This document shows positions 62,341-64,000 of a stretch of DNA of 64,000 nucleotides, piece after piece. The notes under the pieces were generated by a model that worked only from the letters and a program-made list of their open reading frames with translations, did no database searches and was not told where the DNA came from. This DNA is from Rhodobacter sp. SY28-1. Its GTDB lineage: Bacteria > Pseudomonadota > Alphaproteobacteria > Rhodobacterales > Rhodobacteraceae. Position numbers and translations under genes: made by a program. The DNA lies in assembly GCF_005222785.1 (NCBI RefSeq), contig NZ_STGH01000003.1:558001-622000 (forward strand), in the 5' to 3' direction. Within the stretch, counting starts at the first letter, position 1. Each line of letters begins with the position of its first letter.

Positions 62341-62671
62341 TTTTCTTGGCCTCCTCGTTCAGGCGGGTGATGAGGGCGTCCATCCGGTCGAAGGCGCCTT
62401 CCCAATACTGGCGGTAGTGGTCGATCCAGGCCCCTGCCCGCTTCAGCCCCTCGGGTTCCAGATGCACGGGGCGGGTCTTTGCCACCCGTTCGCGGCGGAT
62501 CAGGCCTGCTTCCTCAAGCACTTTCAGGTGCTTGGAAATGCCGGGCTGCGACAGGTGGCTGGCCGCGACCAAAGCAGTGACCGACTGCGCGCCGTCGGCG
62601 ATCTGGGCCAGGATCGCACGCCGCGTGGGATCGGAAAGCGCGAGGAAGGTGCGTGACAGGGGATCGGACAT
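62327..62671 (-). CDS. ArsR family transcriptional regulator
   Basis: 114 residues. Winged helix: LSRTFLALSDPTRRAILAQIADG, VTALVAASHLSQPGISKHLKVLEEAGLI (recognition helix) and RRERVAKTRPVHLEPEGLKRA wing. No ELCVCDL metal motif, so not an arsenic sensor; such ArsR genes commonly precede AHSA1-domain genes. Probably represses its own operon. Confidence 0.9.
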   Translation of the reverse strand: MSDPLSRTFLALSDPTRRAILAQIADGAQSVTALVAASHLSQPGISKHLKVLEEAGLIRRERVAKTRPVHLEPEGLKRAGAWIDHYRQYWEGAFDRMDALITRLNEEAKKNGRQ

Positions 62672-62954
62672 CCTATTTCCTCTCGGTTATATTTCTTGTC
62701 AGTAATTCTTTTGCCGTCAGGACGCAAGCCGAATCAGCGCGAGCCGGAAACCGGCCACTGCCAGGGCTGCGGGGAATGTCGGATTTGTAATAATTCGTGA
62801 AGCCTGTGGATAAATCCTGCGGCGGCGCCTACTTCAACCGCGATGGGTAGTGGTCGGAAAATTCGTGCTTTTTCGCGAATTGACTCAGGCAGGCCATGGA
62901 CGGGACACTTTACCGGCCCCGAGCTGCCGGGGCGCTGCCAGACTGGTTTTGCCG

Positions 62955-64000
62955 ATGCGCCTGCCCCTTTTCCTTGCCGCGCTCTGCGTGGTTTCGGCTT
63001 GCGGCCAACCCGCCCAGGTCACCAAGAGCGGTGCGACCGACGAGGTCGGCGTCGGCTTTGGTACACCTGGCGGCTACCAGCTTGCGGCGGCGACCAGTGC
63101 GGGGACTTCGCTGACCCGCGACTTCATGGACCTGACCTTTGCAATGGAAAGCGGGCGGGGCCTGCAGACCTTCAGCCGGTTCGAGGGGCCGGTCACCGTG
63201 GCGCTGACCGGGGACGTCCCGGGAACGGCAGCGCGCGACCTGGGCGCGCTGATCGGGCGGCTGCGGTCCGAGGCGGGGATCGACATATCACCGACAACGG
63301 GTGCGGCGACAATCACGGTGGAGTTCACCAGCCGCGCCGAACTGCGCCGGTTGGCCCCGATGGCTGCCTGTTTCGTGGTGCCGAACGTCGGATCCCTGGC
63401 CGAATACCGGCGCAAGCGCGGGTCGGATCTGGTGGATTGGGCGCAGGTGACGCGGCGCGACCGGGCGGCGGTCTTCATTCCGTCGGACACCAGCCCGCAA
63501 GAAGTCCGCGACTGCCTGCATGAGGAGCTGGCGCAGGCGCTTGGCCCGCTGAATGACCTCTACCGGCTGTCGGACAGCATCTTCAACGACGACAATTTCC
63601 ATTCGGTCCTGACCAGCCGTGACATGGGCATCCTTCGGCTGACCTATTCGCCCAATCTGCAAAGCGGGATGAGCCTGGAACAGGTTGCCGCGCAACTGGG
63701 GACGGCACCGGTTGCCAGTTCCGGAACCCCGTCAGACTGGACCCGCGCGATCGAGACGGCGCTGGGGCGCAACGGGTCGCTGACCAGCCGACAGGCGGCG
63801 GCGGACCGCGCGCTTGCCATCGCGCGCAGTGCGGGCTGGCAAGACAACCGGCTGGCCTTCAGCCATTTCGCGGTCGGTCGTCTGTTGACCGCCAGCGACC
63901 CGGTCCGCGCGCAGGACGCCTTTGCCCGTGCGGCGGCGATCTATGCGCGACTGCCCGGGGGTGAATTGCACTTGGCCCATGTCGACATGCAGATAGCGGT
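62955..64000 (+). CDS. DUF2927 domain lipoprotein (truncated by window end)
   Basis: At least 348 residues; the frame is open at the window edge. The N-terminus is a lipoprotein signal (lipobox VSAC-GQ, Cys16). Domain of the DUF2927 family: SLTRDFMDLTFAMESGRGLQTFSRFEGPVTVAL, then DCLHEELAQALGPLNDLY and LSDSIFNDDNFHSVLTSRDM, a metallopeptidase-like HExxQ pattern (HEELAQ). Exported and tethered to the membrane. The ATG at 62955 was chosen for the signal peptide; upstream frames are shadows. Confidence 0.85.
   Translation, partial: MRLPLFLAALCVVSACGQPAQVTKSGATDEVGVGFGTPGGYQLAAATSAGTSLTRDFMDLTFAMESGRGLQTFSRFEGPVTVALTGDVPGTAARDLGALIGRLRSEAGIDISPTTGAATITVEFTSRAELRRLAPMAACFVVPNVGSLAEYRRKRGSDLVDWAQVTRRDRAAVFIPSDTSPQEVRDCLHEELAQALGPLNDLYRLSDSIFNDDNFHSVLTSRDMGILRLTYSPNLQSGMSLEQVAAQLGTAPVASSGTPSDWTRAIETALGRNGSLTSRQAAADRALAIARSAGWQDNRLAFSHFAVGRLLTASDPVRAQDAFARAAAIYARLPGGELHLAHVDMQIA

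Overview
The window is about 64 kb of GC-rich, gene-dense chromosome from an alphaproteobacterium, most likely a member of the Rhodobacteraceae (Rhodobacter/Paracoccus/Tabrizicola-like). This rests on content rather than on a database search: prfA-prmC followed by a DUF4167 gene, a DksA with a single-cysteine 'zinc finger', RTX repeats fused to a Hint domain, a DUF2927 lipoprotein, plant-type class II DAHP synthase, and very strong G/C third-position bias. No rRNA, prophage, CRISPR array or intact insertion sequence is visible. There is one tRNA, tRNA-Leu(CAA).

Layout. 0-9 kb: TPM-domain protein, small beta-barrel protein, ABC-F ATPase, CoA transferase, and a cupin overlapping a corrinoid-activator-type ASKHA/ferredoxin protein. 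8.6-12.4 kb: ECF sigma factor, its RskA-type anti-sigma factor, a secreted fasciclin protein and a secreted von Willebrand A protein. 12.4-15.9 kb: prfA-prmC-DUF4167 and a DUF1499 protein. 15.9-20.7 kb: agmatinase, a class III aminotransferase and an M20 amidohydrolase, each with the same 10-bp palindrome upstream. 20.8-25.2 kb: beta-barrel protein, mazG, orphan iron-binding protein, and a LacI regulator divergent from a cupin-like gene with two perfect operators between them. 25.2-31.8 kb: accessory stretch with an Asp-box repeat protein, nucleoside hydrolase, an AT-richer orphan secreted protein, a TacA/TacT-like toxin-antitoxin pair and a methyltransferase, plus decayed second copies of the 3' ends of two neighbouring genes. 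31.6-39.8 kb: phoR-like kinase, gamma carbonic anhydrase-gmk-yicC, class II DAHP synthase, GlxA-type regulator and a PQQ-type sugar dehydrogenase.

40-48.7 kb: a complete Liv-type ABC importer (binding protein, two ATPases, two permeases) with a small secreted protein inserted in the operon, then a dimethylglycine/sarcosine dehydrogenase-like flavoprotein and a MobA-like nucleotidyltransferase. This suggests uptake and oxidative demethylation of a methylated amine, with C1 units passed to folate. 48.7-52.2 kb: a large RTX-Hint protein and a small stand-alone Hint protein. 52.6-57.8 kb: tRNA-Leu, YpfJ-type metalloprotease, dsbB, dGTPase, erpA, an unknown protein and exonuclease III. 58-64 kb: FAD monooxygenase, dksA, a MoxR ATPase, an ArsR/SRPBCC/SRPBCC/GyrI-like operon and a truncated DUF2927 lipoprotein.

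The most informative unexplained signals are: TTTGATCAAA upstream of three nitrogen-catabolic genes in 3.7 kb; two independent cases of gene + passenger gene + partial second copy of the first gene's 3' end; and a family of 15-bp TGTCCAC-centred palindromes, mostly at gene ends.
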